A stretch of 64,000 nucleotides of DNA from CAWBBA01 sp963729795 (GCA_963729795.1 CAVSPC010000033.1:16889-80888), one strand, 5' to 3'. Counted from the first letter of the stretch, positions 43,922 to 54,500 are shown. Program-made: numbers and translations. The notes: a model not told the origin generated them from the letters alone.

Positions 43922-44971
43922 TCAAACCAATAGATCAAAGGTGATTATCGAGTTTATATCAAGGTCCAGGCTGGTCTTGCGTCCTATTATCGCCGCCAAA
44001 TATGTGGGGTCGAGCCCTCCGGAACTGCGGCGCAGCGCCAGGTCTTCAGCTACTATAGTTCGGCCCGCCGGAATAGGCCGAGCAGCCACCACTGATTTTC
44101 TGGCAACGCGTCTCATCTTGAGTTCTGATGGGGTCGGAACTTTTACTCCATTCCCCAGGGCGCTCTCAACGACACGAACCGTTTCAACCATAGCTCCGAA
44201 TTCAGCGGGATTTAAAGAAGCCTTGTGGTCCGGTCCAGACATAGTCCGGTCAAGGGTCAGGTGCTTTTCGATGAGTCGTGCTCCTCTGGCAACGGCTGCC
44301 AGAGTAACTTCAAAGCCCGGTGTGTGATCTGAAAATCCCACCGGATAGCCAAAAGTCAGGGCTAGAGTGTCCATAGCCCTGAGGTTGCACGATGCGGGTT
44401 GAGCGGGATAATCCGACACGCAATGCAAGAGAATCAATTCGGAATTGCCGGTCCCCTCGATGCTCCGTACCGCGGCCTCCACCTCGGCGAGATATGCCAT
44501 ACCTGTGGAAAGTACGACTGACTTGCCTTTAAGCGCCACTCGTCGGAGGAAAGGTAAGTTCGCAACATCTCCGGACGCGATCTTGAAGCACGAGAGGCCG
44601 AGATTATCGAGGAAATCTGCACTGTCATCATCGTGAGGCGTTGAAAGGAAAAGAATGCCTTTGCCGTCAGCATAGAATTTTAATTCGGCAAACTCGTGGT
44701 TATTCAATTCCAGTTGTTTAAGCATCTCGTACTGGCCTAAGTTGCCCGGCATGTTACAGCGTTGGTAATCAGCCATCTCGGCGTCAGGTGTAACAAGTTT
44801 GTCAGCCCGAAATGTCTGAAATTTGACAGCGTCGGCTCGGGCATTCAGTGCCGCATCAACAAGCCTTTTCGCGGTCTCAAGATTGCCATTGTGATTGACT
44901 CCGGCTTCCGCGATGATGAAGCAACGTTCATCAGGGCCTACGCGAAATGCTCCGATGTTAACAGGTTTCAT
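43922..44971 (-). CDS. legI: Nonulosonic acid synthase (NeuB/LegI family)
   Basis: Condenses a 6-carbon aminosugar with phosphoenolpyruvate to a 9-carbon nonulosonic acid. Motifs: FIIAEAGVNHNGNLETAKRLVDAA, ADAVKFQTFRADKLVTPDAE, FLSTPHDDDSADFLDNLGLSCFKIASGD, LSTGMAYLAEVEAAV and GFSDHTPG. The C-terminal SAF antifreeze domain RRSVVAARPIPAGR-type sequence closes the active site. 349 residues, normal. It lies 2 bp after legF. Confidence 0.92.
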   Translation of the reverse strand: MKPVNIGAFRVGPDERCFIIAEAGVNHNGNLETAKRLVDAALNARADAVKFQTFRADKLVTPDAEMADYQRCNMPGNLGQYEMLKQLELNNHEFAELKFYADGKGILFLSTPHDDDSADFLDNLGLSCFKIASGDVANLPFLRRVALKGKSVVLSTGMAYLAEVEAAVRSIEGTGNSELILLHCVSDYPAQPASCNLRAMDTLALTFGYPVGFSDHTPGFEVTLAAVARGARLIEKHLTLDRTMSGPDHKASLNPAEFGAMVETVRVVESALGNGVKVPTPSELKMRRVARKSVVAARPIPAGRTIVAEDLALRRSSGGLDPTYLAAIIGRKTSLDLDINSIITFDLLV

Positions 44972-44972
44972 T

Positions 44973-45683
44973 TCAGTGGCGATCCTTCAAGACCAAATCC
45001 GCCAGGTACAAATCCCAAGGAGTGTCGACATCCAGAGAGCGTTCGGGCGGCATGACAAAGGAGAACGTGTTGTCCGTGTCAAATGTTTTCCATTCCATCA
45101 ATACTTTGTAACGGGCCAAATAGATGGCTCCGTTTAGGGCGTACAATGGAGGAAGGTCCTGGCGCCGGTCTATTGGCCGATCAAGCTTGATGAAATCTGT
45201 CACGCGACCGTCATCGTGTATCTGCTTCATCCAGTAAGGGTGGGCCTCAGCCGGTGTGACGCTCACGACAGCATCGGCCTTTCTCTCGACGGCCAAAGCA
45301 ATGGCATTATCAATGTCCTCGGAGATTCGGAGTGGTGACGTAGGCTGGAGTAGCATTATCAAATCGGGTCTGTACCCTTGGTTTTCTTCCAGCCACTCGG
45401 CCGCGTGCAAAACCGGCGCAACCCCAGGCGTGTCATCCTGCGCGAGATTCTCCGGGCGCATGAATGGCGCCTCAGCGCCGTATCGAAGCGCAACCTCGAC
45501 GATCTGGCTTGATTCTGTGGAGACGATTACACGATCGAGCAAGGTGGCTGCAAGAGCAGCTTCAACCGTCCATGCAATAAGGGGCTTGCCCGCCACGGGC
45601 CTCAGGTTCTTGCCGGGTATTCCCTTCGAACCACTGCGAGCAGGTATGATAGCCGCACAGACAGGTCTCTTTGTTTCAACCAA
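44973..45683 (-). CDS. legF: CMP-nonulosonate cytidylyltransferase (NeuA/LegF family)
   Basis: Activates the nonulosonic acid with CTP to its CMP-sugar. IIPARSGSKGIPGKNLRPVAGKPLIAWTVEAA is the CTP-binding signature, MLLQPTSPLR and DAVVSVTPAEAHPYW the substrate side, and RSLDVDTPWDLYLADL the metal Asp. 236 residues, typical for single-domain NeuA. The start is TTG 45683 with AAAGGGA upstream. First gene of the operon; its promoter lies at 45921-45949, leaving a leader of about 230 bases. Confidence 0.9.
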   Translation of the reverse strand: MVETKRPVCAAIIPARSGSKGIPGKNLRPVAGKPLIAWTVEAALAATLLDRVIVSTESSQIVEVALRYGAEAPFMRPENLAQDDTPGVAPVLHAAEWLEENQGYRPDLIMLLQPTSPLRISEDIDNAIALAVERKADAVVSVTPAEAHPYWMKQIHDDGRVTDFIKLDRPIDRRQDLPPLYALNGAIYLARYKVLMEWKTFDTDNTFSFVMPPERSLDVDTPWDLYLADLVLKDRH

Positions 45684-45920
45684 GTGAGTCCCTTTGTCTC
45701 ATGCCGAACTCCCGTGTTCCGGCATAATCTTCTTGAAGTGATTTGACCCTATAAAGCAGCGGGTGCTCTCAACATCTTCAATATGGGACAATTTTATAAA
45801 GCTCCGCTTTGTGGCGAAGACGTTAAGACTGTGACATCACGGCTCTTATCTCAAGATCCCGTCTAAACGGCCTCGACTCGTTAGCTTCAGTCTCATAAAC
45901 AGTAAGTGACTATGTTTGCG

Positions 45921-45949
45921 ATTATACTATCCCCAAGGCAAGCGGGCAA
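45921..45949 (-). promoter_or_regulatory. Sigma-70 promoter of the nonulosonic-acid operon
   Basis: Minus-strand TTGCCC, 17-base spacer, perfect TATAAT (45926-45921). About 230 bp upstream of legF. No gene is seen elsewhere in 45684-46138. Confidence 0.7.
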
Positions 45950-46097
45950 GGACCTGTGCGTTCAAATACGTTGTAATGACTTTGAAGTTTGAAAGCAGCC
46001 AAGATGAATCCGGTAAAGAAACGGTGACGGGATGGGAGTGCGATCGTCTCGAAGACGCTGACATCCGATAACGGCGGCTGGAGGGCTGCCCATAATC

Positions 46098-46127
46098 TTG
46101 ACATTATAGCGTGGCGGATGCTATTTT
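46098..46127 (+). promoter_or_regulatory. Sigma-70 promoter of tRNA-Met
   Basis: Perfect TTGACA (46098-46103), 18-base spacer, TATTTT (46122-46127), 11 bp before the tRNA 5' end. Confidence 0.65.
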
Positions 46128-46138
46128 CAGTCCCGTAT

Positions 46139-46215
46139 GGCGGTGTAGCTCAGCAGGTTAGAGCATGCGGCTCATATCCGCAGTGTCCGGGGTTCAAGTC
46201 CCTGCACCGCCACCA
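46139..46215 (+). tRNA. tRNA-Met (CAT), elongator type
   Basis: 77-base cloverleaf with encoded CCA. Acceptor GGCGGTG/CACCGCC, D-stem GCTC/GAGC, anticodon stem TGCGG/CCGCA around loop CTCATAT (anticodon CAT), T-arm CGGGG-TTCAAGT-CCCTG. G1-C72 pairing and the lack of three GC pairs in the anticodon stem argue against initiator tRNA; tRNA-Ile2 (lysidine) shares the CAT anticodon and is the alternative. U38 is unusual. Confidence 0.92.
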
Positions 46216-46239
46216 GTTCCCACCTAGATGTCATCAATA

Positions 46240-46255
46240 AATCTTTGCAAAGATT
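46240..46255. other. Perfect 16-bp palindrome behind the tRNA
   Basis: AATCTTTGCAAAGATT, 24 bp after the tRNA CCA, inside an AT-rich stretch that runs to about 46350. It may be the tRNA transcript end or a protein site. The rest of 46216-46658 has no gene that I recognise; no integrase or duplicated tRNA end supports an attachment site. Confidence 0.35.
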
Positions 46256-46658
46256 GTTCAAAAACGCGTCAGTAAATTTGGAAAAGCCGGCGCATTCAAG
46301 CAATTACACTTATTTTCCGCCAATATATTATTATAGTTAAGGTTTCGTTGCCCAATTAACTAAGTGGACTCACACACGGCTCCTGTCCCACTTGTCGGGT
46401 TGAAAAAATGGGGGGCCGCTCACTCCCCATCGCTGTCAAGCGGAAATTTTTTTGAAACCAACCCCCTCTTGTAGAGATGCGCGGCGAGACGGTGTCAGTT
46501 CGGATTAGGGAACCCTGGCAAGAGCGCTTGTTCATGGATTCCCGGATGGGGTTTTTTTGGTTATCTACGTATCCATTCGCGTACGCAAAACTGCTGAGTC
46601 GTAAGCGTAGGAGCGGTCTTGCTCATTGTTCCTGCGTTGCACATTCTCTTACGGTGAA

Positions 46659-47645
46659 TCATTTACTCTTTTCTTTTAGCTTACGTTCAATCAGTTCAGC
46701 TATATGTCTATGCCCTTTGGATAGCGCTACTAGAAGAGAAGTCCTGCCTCTGTTATTCCTGACCGATAAATCCGCTCCTTGCTTGAGCAGTAAACGAACG
46801 CCGGCAGTGTCACCGTTAGCCGCGGCTACATGCAGCGCGGTATCACCGTCGTTGTTGCGGTCATTCAGTTCGGCCCCTTTTTTGATGAGCGTTTGTGCGA
46901 GATCTACAAAATGGCTCTTGACGGCCAGCATCAACGGAGTCCATCCGTTCTTGTCGAAATCGTTGATATTTTTGGTCTTGTTGGCCAGAAACATTGCCGT
47001 TTCCAATTGTCCACTAGAAATAGCCGTGGCAAGAGCTGTGAATCCATTTGTATCGGCACTGTCCGCGTTTGCCCCGCTGTCCAAAAGCAGCATGACGATT
47101 TCCAAATGGCCATTTTCCGCTGCAAACATCAAAGGGGATTTTCCGGTCTTGTCAGGCGTATTCACATTTGCGCCTTTGGTTACTAGCGCCTTAACAACTT
47201 CATATTGGCCCATGGTCGAGGCAAGTATCAGAGGCGTTTTGCCCATCGTGCTTGTGGCGTTCAGATTTGCTCCCTTGGAAATGAGCAACTGAGAAATTTC
47301 AAGATGTCCACCTCTAGCAGCATACATCAATGGTGTCCAACCCAATTTATCCGTGCCGTTAGGAGCGGCACCATGTTCAAGGAGAAATTTGGACAACTCA
47401 AAGTGTCCACTACCGCTTGCCTGGCACAATGCTGTGCGGCCGCCACTATCGCGAGCGTTTACATCAACACCGCTCTTAAGGATCTCCTCGGTCTCCATCA
47501 AGAGCCCACCTTCTGAAGTAGCTACCAGAATGTCAACCTTACCGGTGGCTAGCGCAGCTTTGGGCTGAAAAATCGAAAGAACCAATAGCGCCGAAATGGT
47601 CGCTAGCTTACAAAGGTTCCAAATCTTCATGATACCTACTGACAT
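46659..47645 (-). CDS. Exported ankyrin-repeat protein (first)
   Basis: About 328 residues: signal peptide (ICK-LATISALLVLSIFQPKAALA), then eight to nine ankyrin repeats of 33 residues (GWTPLMYAARGGHLEISQLLISKGANLNAT; GKTPLILASTMGQYEVVKALVTKGANVNTP; GKSPLMFAAENGHLEIVMLLLDSGANADSA ...). Probably periplasmic or surface protein-binding scaffold; partner unknown. ATG 47645 has AGGAG 7 bases before it; the frame opens at 47663 and ATG 47630 is possible. Paralog of the next gene, same strand, 98 bp away; both follow the efflux operon and could be read through from it. Confidence 0.82.
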   Translation of the reverse strand: MSVGIMKIWNLCKLATISALLVLSIFQPKAALATGKVDILVATSEGGLLMETEEILKSGVDVNARDSGGRTALCQASGSGHFELSKFLLEHGAAPNGTDKLGWTPLMYAARGGHLEISQLLISKGANLNATSTMGKTPLILASTMGQYEVVKALVTKGANVNTPDKTGKSPLMFAAENGHLEIVMLLLDSGANADSADTNGFTALATAISSGQLETAMFLANKTKNINDFDKNGWTPLMLAVKSHFVDLAQTLIKKGAELNDRNNDGDTALHVAAANGDTAGVRLLLKQGADLSVRNNRGRTSLLVALSKGHRHIAELIERKLKEKSK

Positions 47646-47742
47646 TGTTGGGCTCCTGACCATGTTTCTTGATGAGCGACCGGCCTTTTTCGAAAATTGT
47701 CGATGCCTGTGCTACCGACCGAGCAATAAGCGGGCGGCTCTT

Positions 47743-48738
47743 TTATTTCCTGTGATTTGACATCCATTTCTGAATCAGCTCTGCTGTATCTCTATGCCCT
47801 CTGGACAGAGCAACCAAATACGGGATTCGCCCGTTCATGCCTTCTATGTAAGGGTCAGCTCCATGGTCAAGTAGGAATTTTACAGCGACATTGTTACCCG
47901 CGATAGCCGCAGCGTGTAAAGCTGTGTAGCCATCTCTACCCTGGGCGTTTACATCGGCTCCATTTTCAACCAGCACGTTGGCTATGTCAATAAATGACGC
48001 GCGTTTATGTCTCATGATCATGATCAGAGCGGTCGCTCCTTCAGCCTTGTCGGCCGAATTGACATCGGCGCCCTTGGATAAAAGTAGACGCATCATAGCG
48101 ATATTACCGTCAGAAGCGGCATCGAGCAGTGGCGTGCGCCAGTTCCTATCTCTAATATTGACATTTGCGTGATTTTCCAAAAGCAAACCAGCAATCTCCA
48201 GGTGGCCATTGTTTGCGGCTTTGAGCAAAGCAGTAGCTCGGGCCTGGTCGGCAACATCGATCTTGGCTCCCTTACTTATTAACAGACGGGCTATTTCTAA
48301 ATGGCCATCGGCGGACGCGCGCATCAGAGCGGTTTCGCCTTTTCTATCGATGAAATTGACATTCGCTCCACCCGATATAAGCAACTCGGCCGCCTCTAAA
48401 ATGCCGTTGGACGCGGCGAACATCAAAGGGGTGCTACCACCGACGGAGGTAGCGTCCGGAGTTGCCCCGTGTTTCAATAGAACTTTGACTATATCTGTGT
48501 GGCCAAATTCGGTAGCCACGCATAGCGCTGTATTTCCTGTATAGTCTCTACCATTTACATCTACGCCCTCTTTTAGGGCTTTGTTAACTTCAACTAGAAG
48601 TCCGCCCTCCGCCGCGGCTACAAGAACATGGACATCGACATTTGCATAGACCGTAGTATAATTAATCGTGAGCAACATAATACAAAACAAAATGACAGCG
48701 ACTTTGGGGAAATGCACCAGTCTAGTTCGATGTTTCAT
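47743..48738 (-). CDS. Exported ankyrin-repeat protein (second)
   Basis: 331 residues: signal peptide (FPKVAVILFCIMLLTINYTTVYA) and eight ankyrin repeats (GSTPLMFAASNGILEAAELLISGGANVNFI; GETALMRASADGHLEIARLLISKGAKIDVA; GYTALHAAAIAGNNVAVKFLLDHGADPYIE ...). One repeat (ATALIMIMRHKRASFIDIANVLVENGADVNAQ) has an insertion. N- and C-termini align with the first protein (VDVHVLVAAAEGGLL / VDILVATSEGGLL; SRGHRDTAELIQ / SKGHRHIAELIE), showing tandem duplication. ATG 48738 follows GGAG; the frame opens at 48771. Function unknown. Confidence 0.82.
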   Translation of the reverse strand: MKHRTRLVHFPKVAVILFCIMLLTINYTTVYANVDVHVLVAAAEGGLLVEVNKALKEGVDVNGRDYTGNTALCVATEFGHTDIVKVLLKHGATPDATSVGGSTPLMFAASNGILEAAELLISGGANVNFIDRKGETALMRASADGHLEIARLLISKGAKIDVADQARATALLKAANNGHLEIAGLLLENHANVNIRDRNWRTPLLDAASDGNIAMMRLLLSKGADVNSADKAEGATALIMIMRHKRASFIDIANVLVENGADVNAQGRDGYTALHAAAIAGNNVAVKFLLDHGADPYIEGMNGRIPYLVALSRGHRDTAELIQKWMSNHRK

Positions 48739-48856
48739 GCAGACTCCGCTCCACAAAGTTTTTCCCCCCACGGTTTCCTATCAGGCCTACTCTTTTCTCC
48801 CGCATACTGTCAACGGACAAGATCATCTCATTTGCAAGCGTCCAGATCATTTCAGC

Positions 48857-50392
48857 TTACGGATTACTCCTTCGCCAGTGATATTCATACGCTTTCAACT
48901 TCGAGGCGCGGGCACTTGACTGGGGCATGACATTCCCCCGAAGGCCGCCCACGGCTCTGGTCAACTCATATTGGGCCTTGTTAAACTCAGCTAGCGCAAC
49001 CACATATTCGGTGCTGGCTCTTTCGAGGGATTGTTGGGCCTGTATTACTTCCAATACATTACCCACACCATAAAGTTTACGGCCTTCGGTTAATCGCAAA
49101 GTTTCACGAGCCGATTGAACGTTACCACGCGCCATTGATATCTGTTGGTAGTACGAACGAACGCGGGTGAAGCTTTGGACTACTTGACGAGCGATTTGGT
49201 CGATAACTTTCTGTCCTCTGAGCTGTTCCGTGTCAAGTCGGGCGCTCGCGGCGCGAATGGCGCCAAGGTCTCCGAGCCCCCCAGGCCCGATTCTCCAGTT
49301 CACCCCAAAAAGAATGTCTTGCGTGCGACCGTTGTTTCGGCCGCTGGGATAGAAGTTGGCCGAAGGGTTAGGGTTAGGGACAGGAGGAGGAGAGCTAGTA
49401 GCGTAGTGATTTGGACTCGTGTAACTGTCCCAGTTTCCGTTTAGGCCCCCATAGAACATATTCATACTCAGGGTGGGAATGATGGGGCCGTAGATTGCTC
49501 CTTTTCTCTGCGCATTGGCTGCGGCCGTCAGGGCCTGACTTTGTCTGATTTCCGGCCGTGCCATATAAGCCTGTTGAATAAGGCCCTGCACAGGGGTTTG
49601 TACATCAAACAGCATGACAGGCACAAGATCGGAATTTTCCGGGATAAGCTCTATGCTGGAATCCATTCTCAGGACATCCGCAAGTCTGGCCGAAGAATCG
49701 CGTTGTCTCTGAATCCATTGCTGTAAGGCTATATGATACCTTTCGGTTTCAGTCTTGACCCTGAGTTCGTCCCCCTTGAACGCGATCCCTGCGGCTACCG
49801 CGTGGTGAAGTTCTTTCTGATATGTGGCGGAGATGACAGCAGCCTGGTGCTCAACATTGGCTCTGGCTTTATCCTCAAGGGTTTGGAAGTAGCTCAGCGC
49901 AGCTTCCAATGTGGAATTTTGAAATTGTGCGTCGAGAGCATTGGCTGCGGCTCGCACAAGTTGCCTTGCAGAAAGGGCGTTAAAAATCGTGTCCCCGACG
50001 GGCACATTTGCCTGGATTTGGTATCCGGGAAGATTGAAAGCATAGTTGGCGTCTTCGATCACGCCATTAACACTGGAAATGGACATGCCGTCCCGTCGCT
50101 CGAACGCGGCCCCAGGCGCCATCCACGGCAAGAACTTTTCCCACGCCATCAACTGATTGGCGCGCGACCTTTGCAACTTCGACTGGGCAATGCGGATATC
50201 CAGGTTTTGTGCGCCGGCGAGACGCAACGTGGTCTGCAAATCGATGGGATATGCCATGCCGTTTTGTGTCTGAGCGTTTGCAGAGATCAGAAATAGAGCG
50301 AGAACCCCAACCAAACCAACAACTGACCTCCCCAACCAAACCAGCAACCGATCTCCAGATAGAGATCGAACAACAAAGATCGAACGTGTCAC
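48857..50392 (-). CDS. TolC-family outer-membrane efflux protein
   Basis: Outer-membrane channel of a tripartite pump. Signal peptide about 1-40 (SVVGLVGVLALFLISANA), then two homologous helical halves: LRLAGAQNLDIRIAQSKLQRSRANQLMAWEKFLPW and the second, AQNAQRKG/AYMARPEIRQSQALTAAANAQRKGAIYGPIIPTL, ending KLYGVGNVLEVIQAQQSLERASTEYVVALAEFNKAQYELTRAVG. An Asn/Pro/Ser-rich loop interrupts the second half. 511 residues. Its start overlaps the stop of the fusion protein by 4 bp, the last gene of the RND-RND-MFP-TolC operon. Confidence 0.9.
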   Translation of the reverse strand: MTRSIFVVRSLSGDRLLVWLGRSVVGLVGVLALFLISANAQTQNGMAYPIDLQTTLRLAGAQNLDIRIAQSKLQRSRANQLMAWEKFLPWMAPGAAFERRDGMSISSVNGVIEDANYAFNLPGYQIQANVPVGDTIFNALSARQLVRAAANALDAQFQNSTLEAALSYFQTLEDKARANVEHQAAVISATYQKELHHAVAAGIAFKGDELRVKTETERYHIALQQWIQRQRDSSARLADVLRMDSSIELIPENSDLVPVMLFDVQTPVQGLIQQAYMARPEIRQSQALTAAANAQRKGAIYGPIIPTLSMNMFYGGLNGNWDSYTSPNHYATSSPPPVPNPNPSANFYPSGRNNGRTQDILFGVNWRIGPGGLGDLGAIRAASARLDTEQLRGQKVIDQIARQVVQSFTRVRSYYQQISMARGNVQSARETLRLTEGRKLYGVGNVLEVIQAQQSLERASTEYVVALAEFNKAQYELTRAVGGLRGNVMPQSSARASKLKAYEYHWRRSNP

Positions 50393-51579
50393 TTAACCCC
50401 CTTTGCGGTAGCGGGCTGAGCACCTTCTTGAGTTACCTTGCCGGGCGCCTCCTTTACAGTGACGGGCTGACCATCTTTTGGAGCTAGCTTGCCGGGCAGA
50501 ATAACCAACTCATCCGAGTTCATCCCGGAGAGGATCTCCATGTTGGTCCCATCGTTCAGCCCAATTTTTACCGGCATTAATTTTGCCTTGCCGTCATCAA
50601 CGATAAAAATAAAGTTGCGTGATTTTTCGGAAATCACTGCTGAGACAGGAGCGAGAAGGGCGTTTGTTTTCTTTTCCAGGTCCAGCTTGACGGTGACGTA
50701 CATGCCGGGACGAAGCTCCTCTTTAGGGTTTGGGGCTTCGATTTCAGTGATCATGGTCTTGGTAGCCTGATTCAATGCATATTCATATCGGGTTACAGAT
50801 CCATTGTAACATTTTCCTGGTAGCGCCTCGGCCGTGACACAGACCGGAACTTTCTTATTCACGAATGGGACATCAACCTCGGGCACAGCCACATCGATCC
50901 TGACCTTGGAAAAATCCATTAGAGTCACTATAGCTGTAGACTTGGCTACGCTGCCGGTGGTAGCATTCGGAATAAAGGCGCCCGGATCAACCCATCGGTG
51001 AGTGATGTGTCCGGTAAAAGGAGCGATGACTTTTGCGTAAGAAAGCAAGTACTTGATTCGTTCGAGATTCGCCTTGGCGACCAGATATTTGCCTTTCATT
51101 TCATCTACTTGTAGGGGAACAACCAGATCGGCAGCGCTTTTTCTAGCCTCGCTAAGTCTTTTGTATTGAGCTCCCCACACTTCGACTTCCGCCTGGTATT
51201 TCGGCAATTCAGCTTCAAGCTCCGGGTTCTCAATTTCGGCCAGAACTTCTCCCTCTTTTACGAAGTCACCTTTATCAACATAGATGTATTTCAGATAACC
51301 AGCTATCTTGGCGTACAGAGTGCTGTCGAAATAGGCGATGACATACCCGGGCAAACTTACGCTGCGCCAAATCTCTCCCTTGTGCAGATGAATCGCTTCA
51401 ACTTCTAATGGTGGAGCCGGTTTCTCTTGCTTGACGGACTCGGTCACGGCTTGCTCGTCAGGCAGCGAAGCCTCAGTTTGACTCTCCTGGCAACCGGCCA
51501 TGATGGCCAGTAGCAGTAAACACATCAGTTTAATAAGGACACGAGCTAATTCCCCACTTTTTGGGCTTGATAAGATCAT
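50389..51579 (-). CDS. RND efflux periplasmic adaptor (membrane fusion) lipoprotein
   Basis: Links inner-membrane pump and TolC. Lipobox LLLLAIMAGC with Cys at about residue 30 of the long frame, so membrane-anchored lipoprotein. Barrel-sandwich and hairpin segments follow (AKIAGYLKYIYVDKGDFVKEGEVLAEIENPELEAELPKYQAEVE; VIAPFTGHITHRWVDPGAFIPNATT), then beta-barrel and membrane-proximal domain (RPGMYVTVKLDLEKK). A Lys/Pro/Ala-rich tail ends the protein. The frame opens at 51597; ATG 51579 overlaps the RND stop, consistent with coupling. Confidence 0.9.
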   Translation of the reverse strand: MILSSPKSGELARVLIKLMCLLLLAIMAGCQESQTEASLPDEQAVTESVKQEKPAPPLEVEAIHLHKGEIWRSVSLPGYVIAYFDSTLYAKIAGYLKYIYVDKGDFVKEGEVLAEIENPELEAELPKYQAEVEVWGAQYKRLSEARKSAADLVVPLQVDEMKGKYLVAKANLERIKYLLSYAKVIAPFTGHITHRWVDPGAFIPNATTGSVAKSTAIVTLMDFSKVRIDVAVPEVDVPFVNKKVPVCVTAEALPGKCYNGSVTRYEYALNQATKTMITEIEAPNPKEELRPGMYVTVKLDLEKKTNALLAPVSAVISEKSRNFIFIVDDGKAKLMPVKIGLNDGTNMEILSGMNSDELVILPGKLAPKDGQPVTVKEAPGKVTQEGAQPATAKGVK

Positions 51580-54500
51580 GTGTTGTCTGGCCTCCAATAT
51601 GGTCCAACGGGCTCACCAGGGGGCTCACCAGGGCCCGGCTCGGTTGGGTAATTAGGACTGGATGGGTCCTCAGGGTCGAGTGAGCTTGAGCTGCGAGCGG
51701 TTCGTGCCTGAACAATTGCAAATACAGACGGCAGAACTACCAGGGTGGCAAATGTGGCAAACAGCAAGCCGCCTTCAACCGCCCGACCAAGAGGAGCAGT
51801 TTGCTGCCCACCTTCACCCAGACCCAACGCCATAGGTAGCATTCCGGCCAACATGGCCAAGCTTGTCATCAATATGGGACGCAGGCGGCTCCTTGCCCCA
51901 TCCACTGCCGCTTCCACAGAATCCATCCCTGCCATTCGGCTACGTTCCGCAAAGGTAACAAGGATGATAGCGTTGGAAACGGCGACGCCGATTGACATAA
52001 TCGCTCCCATGAAGGACTGAATATTAAGAGTGGTTTCTGTGGCCCAAAGGACTGTTACAACCCCGGCTATGACGGCAGGCACGGTTGAAACGACTATAGC
52101 GGCGAGTTTTATAGACTGGAAGTTCGCCACCAAGAGAAGGAATATAACAACAATGGCCAGTACCAACCCTGTTTGCAATCCTTCGAACATTTGGTCCAAG
52201 GGCACTACCTGGCCACGTAGAGCCACTGAAACACCCAGTGGAGGCCGTTTGATTTCTGCCAGGGCCTTCTTAACCTCTCTCGAAACAGTGCCCAAATCGG
52301 CCCCATGGATGTTTGCAGTGACGCTTACCAGGCGCTGCATATCGAAATGGTCGTATTCGCCGACCATCTCGTCGCTGTGGACGCCCGCCACATTACGCAA
52401 TAAGACTGACTTACCGCCCTGACTACTGGAAAGGACATTCCTTATCTCTTCTATCGAATTCATTTTTTCTTGAGGGACTTGAACTTGGATCTGATACGCG
52501 ACACCTCTTTTCAAATCTCCCCAAAAAATTGGTTTGGTGAACCGGCTCGATGACGTACAAGGAGTAATAGAGTTGGTCAAGTTTCTTGTTTCTACGCCTA
52601 ATATACCCCCTCTCTCACGATCGAGTTCTACTTTCACAGTGGGATATTCCAGCTCTTGGCCAAACTGGATATCCCGAAGTTCCGGGATCTGCTCCAACCG
52701 GGCCTTGACTTCCTTCGCGTAAGCATAGTTCTTAGGAAGATCCGGCCCGTAGACGGCGACTTCGATAGGGGTGGACGAACCCAAGGCCATGACCCGGCTC
52801 ACGATGTCACTTGGTTCAAAAGAGAAATTCACATTCGGCATTTCGGCCTTGAGTTTTTTTCGGAGTCTCTCTTGCAACTCCGCTGTCTTTATTGGAACGC
52901 CGTGTTTCAGTTGGACCTGCACAACGGCTTCGTCCACACCCCTTTCAAAAAGGTAGATCATACTGACTGCATAATTCGGAGAGTGGATACCGACAAACCC
53001 CAGAGTTATATCGACATTTTTCGGCCCAACTTCCTTCCCGATTATGTCCAGTGTTTTCAGAGCCAAGGCTTCTGTGCCATCAAGGTCGGTGCCACTAGGG
53101 GCGCGAATACGAACTTGAATCTGACCGGCGTCAACTTTCGGAAAAATGTCGGTACCTAACTTTGTTCCGATTTCCCAAATAATTCCTCCACATAAGACAA
53201 GATACAGGACAATTACGAAGCCTCGCGATCTAAGGATCTGACGCATCACAGCGGCATATTGGGATTGAAATTTTGCGAACCCGGTCGGATTTTCACCCCG
53301 GTCATGCCCCGCCTTCTCCATATTGGGCTTTTTGAGCATCCAGACGCCGAGGACGTTCACAAGTGTTCCGGCCAGTATGTATGCGGTTACCATGGAAAAC
53401 CCGACCGCTAAGGAGAGGGGGACGAACAGCCCCTTTGCAGCTCCCACCATAAAGAAAGAAGGTAGGAACACCGCAAGCACACACAACATAGCGATTAAAA
53501 GGGGTAAGGCCACTTCTTTACCGGAATCTGCCACCGCTCTAGCCACAGATTTGTCCATGTGTAAATGGGTATGGATGTTTTCTATGGCCACAGTGGACAT
53601 GTCCACCAGGATTCCTACAGCGAGTGCCAGGCCGCCTAGCGTCATGATGTTAACGGTCTGCCCGGTTAACCAGAGGGCAAGCACAGCGCCGAGTAGAGCG
53701 AGAGGAATATTCAATATAACTATGAACACGCTGCGCCAGTCCAATAGGAAGACCAGAACCATAATGCCGGTGAGAATGGCTCCCAAAGCCCCTTCCATAG
53801 TTAGGCCGGCTATGGCCCTTGTTACGTATGGAGCCTGGTCGAATTCGTAACTGACCTTCATGTCAGAAGGAAGAACGCTTTGGAACCTAGGCAAATTTTC
53901 TTTGACTGCCTGCACCACAGCAAGGGTTGAGGCGTCGGAGCGTTTCGTAACAGGGATATAAACGGTTCGCCGGCCGTTCACCAGCGCATAACAGGTTACA
54001 ATGTCGGAAGAATCCACAACCTGGGCGATATCTTTTACGAACACGGCTGGATAGTGCCCGGATCTAATCGGCACTGAATCGAGCTTATGAATGTCCGTTA
54101 CAACAGAATTGACCGGCACAATGGGATATTTTCCACGAATAGTGGCGTTACCTGAAGGGCTAATGTAATTGCTGTCGGCGATGGCTGATACAACCTGATC
54201 GATCGACAAATTGTACGCCCTGAGCCGTTCCGGGTCCACATTTACGACAATAGCTCGTGCACTGCCGCCAAAGGGCGGCGGACTTGACACGCCAGGCAGG
54301 GTGGCAAACAGAGGTCGGACCAGGTTTAGCGCCGAGTCCTGCAATTCCGCAACCGTCCTTGTACGGCTGGAAACCACTAGGTAACCTACCGGCACACTTC
54401 CGGCATCGAATCGCAACACGAAAGGCGGCACCGTCCCTGGCGGCATAAAAGCCCGTGATCTGTCTACTTCAGCAACGGTTTCCGACATTGCTTCCGACAT

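Noticed and set aside
46139..46350. tRNA-Met as attachment site of an integrated island
   Set aside because: No integrase and no second copy of the tRNA 3' end is seen in the window.
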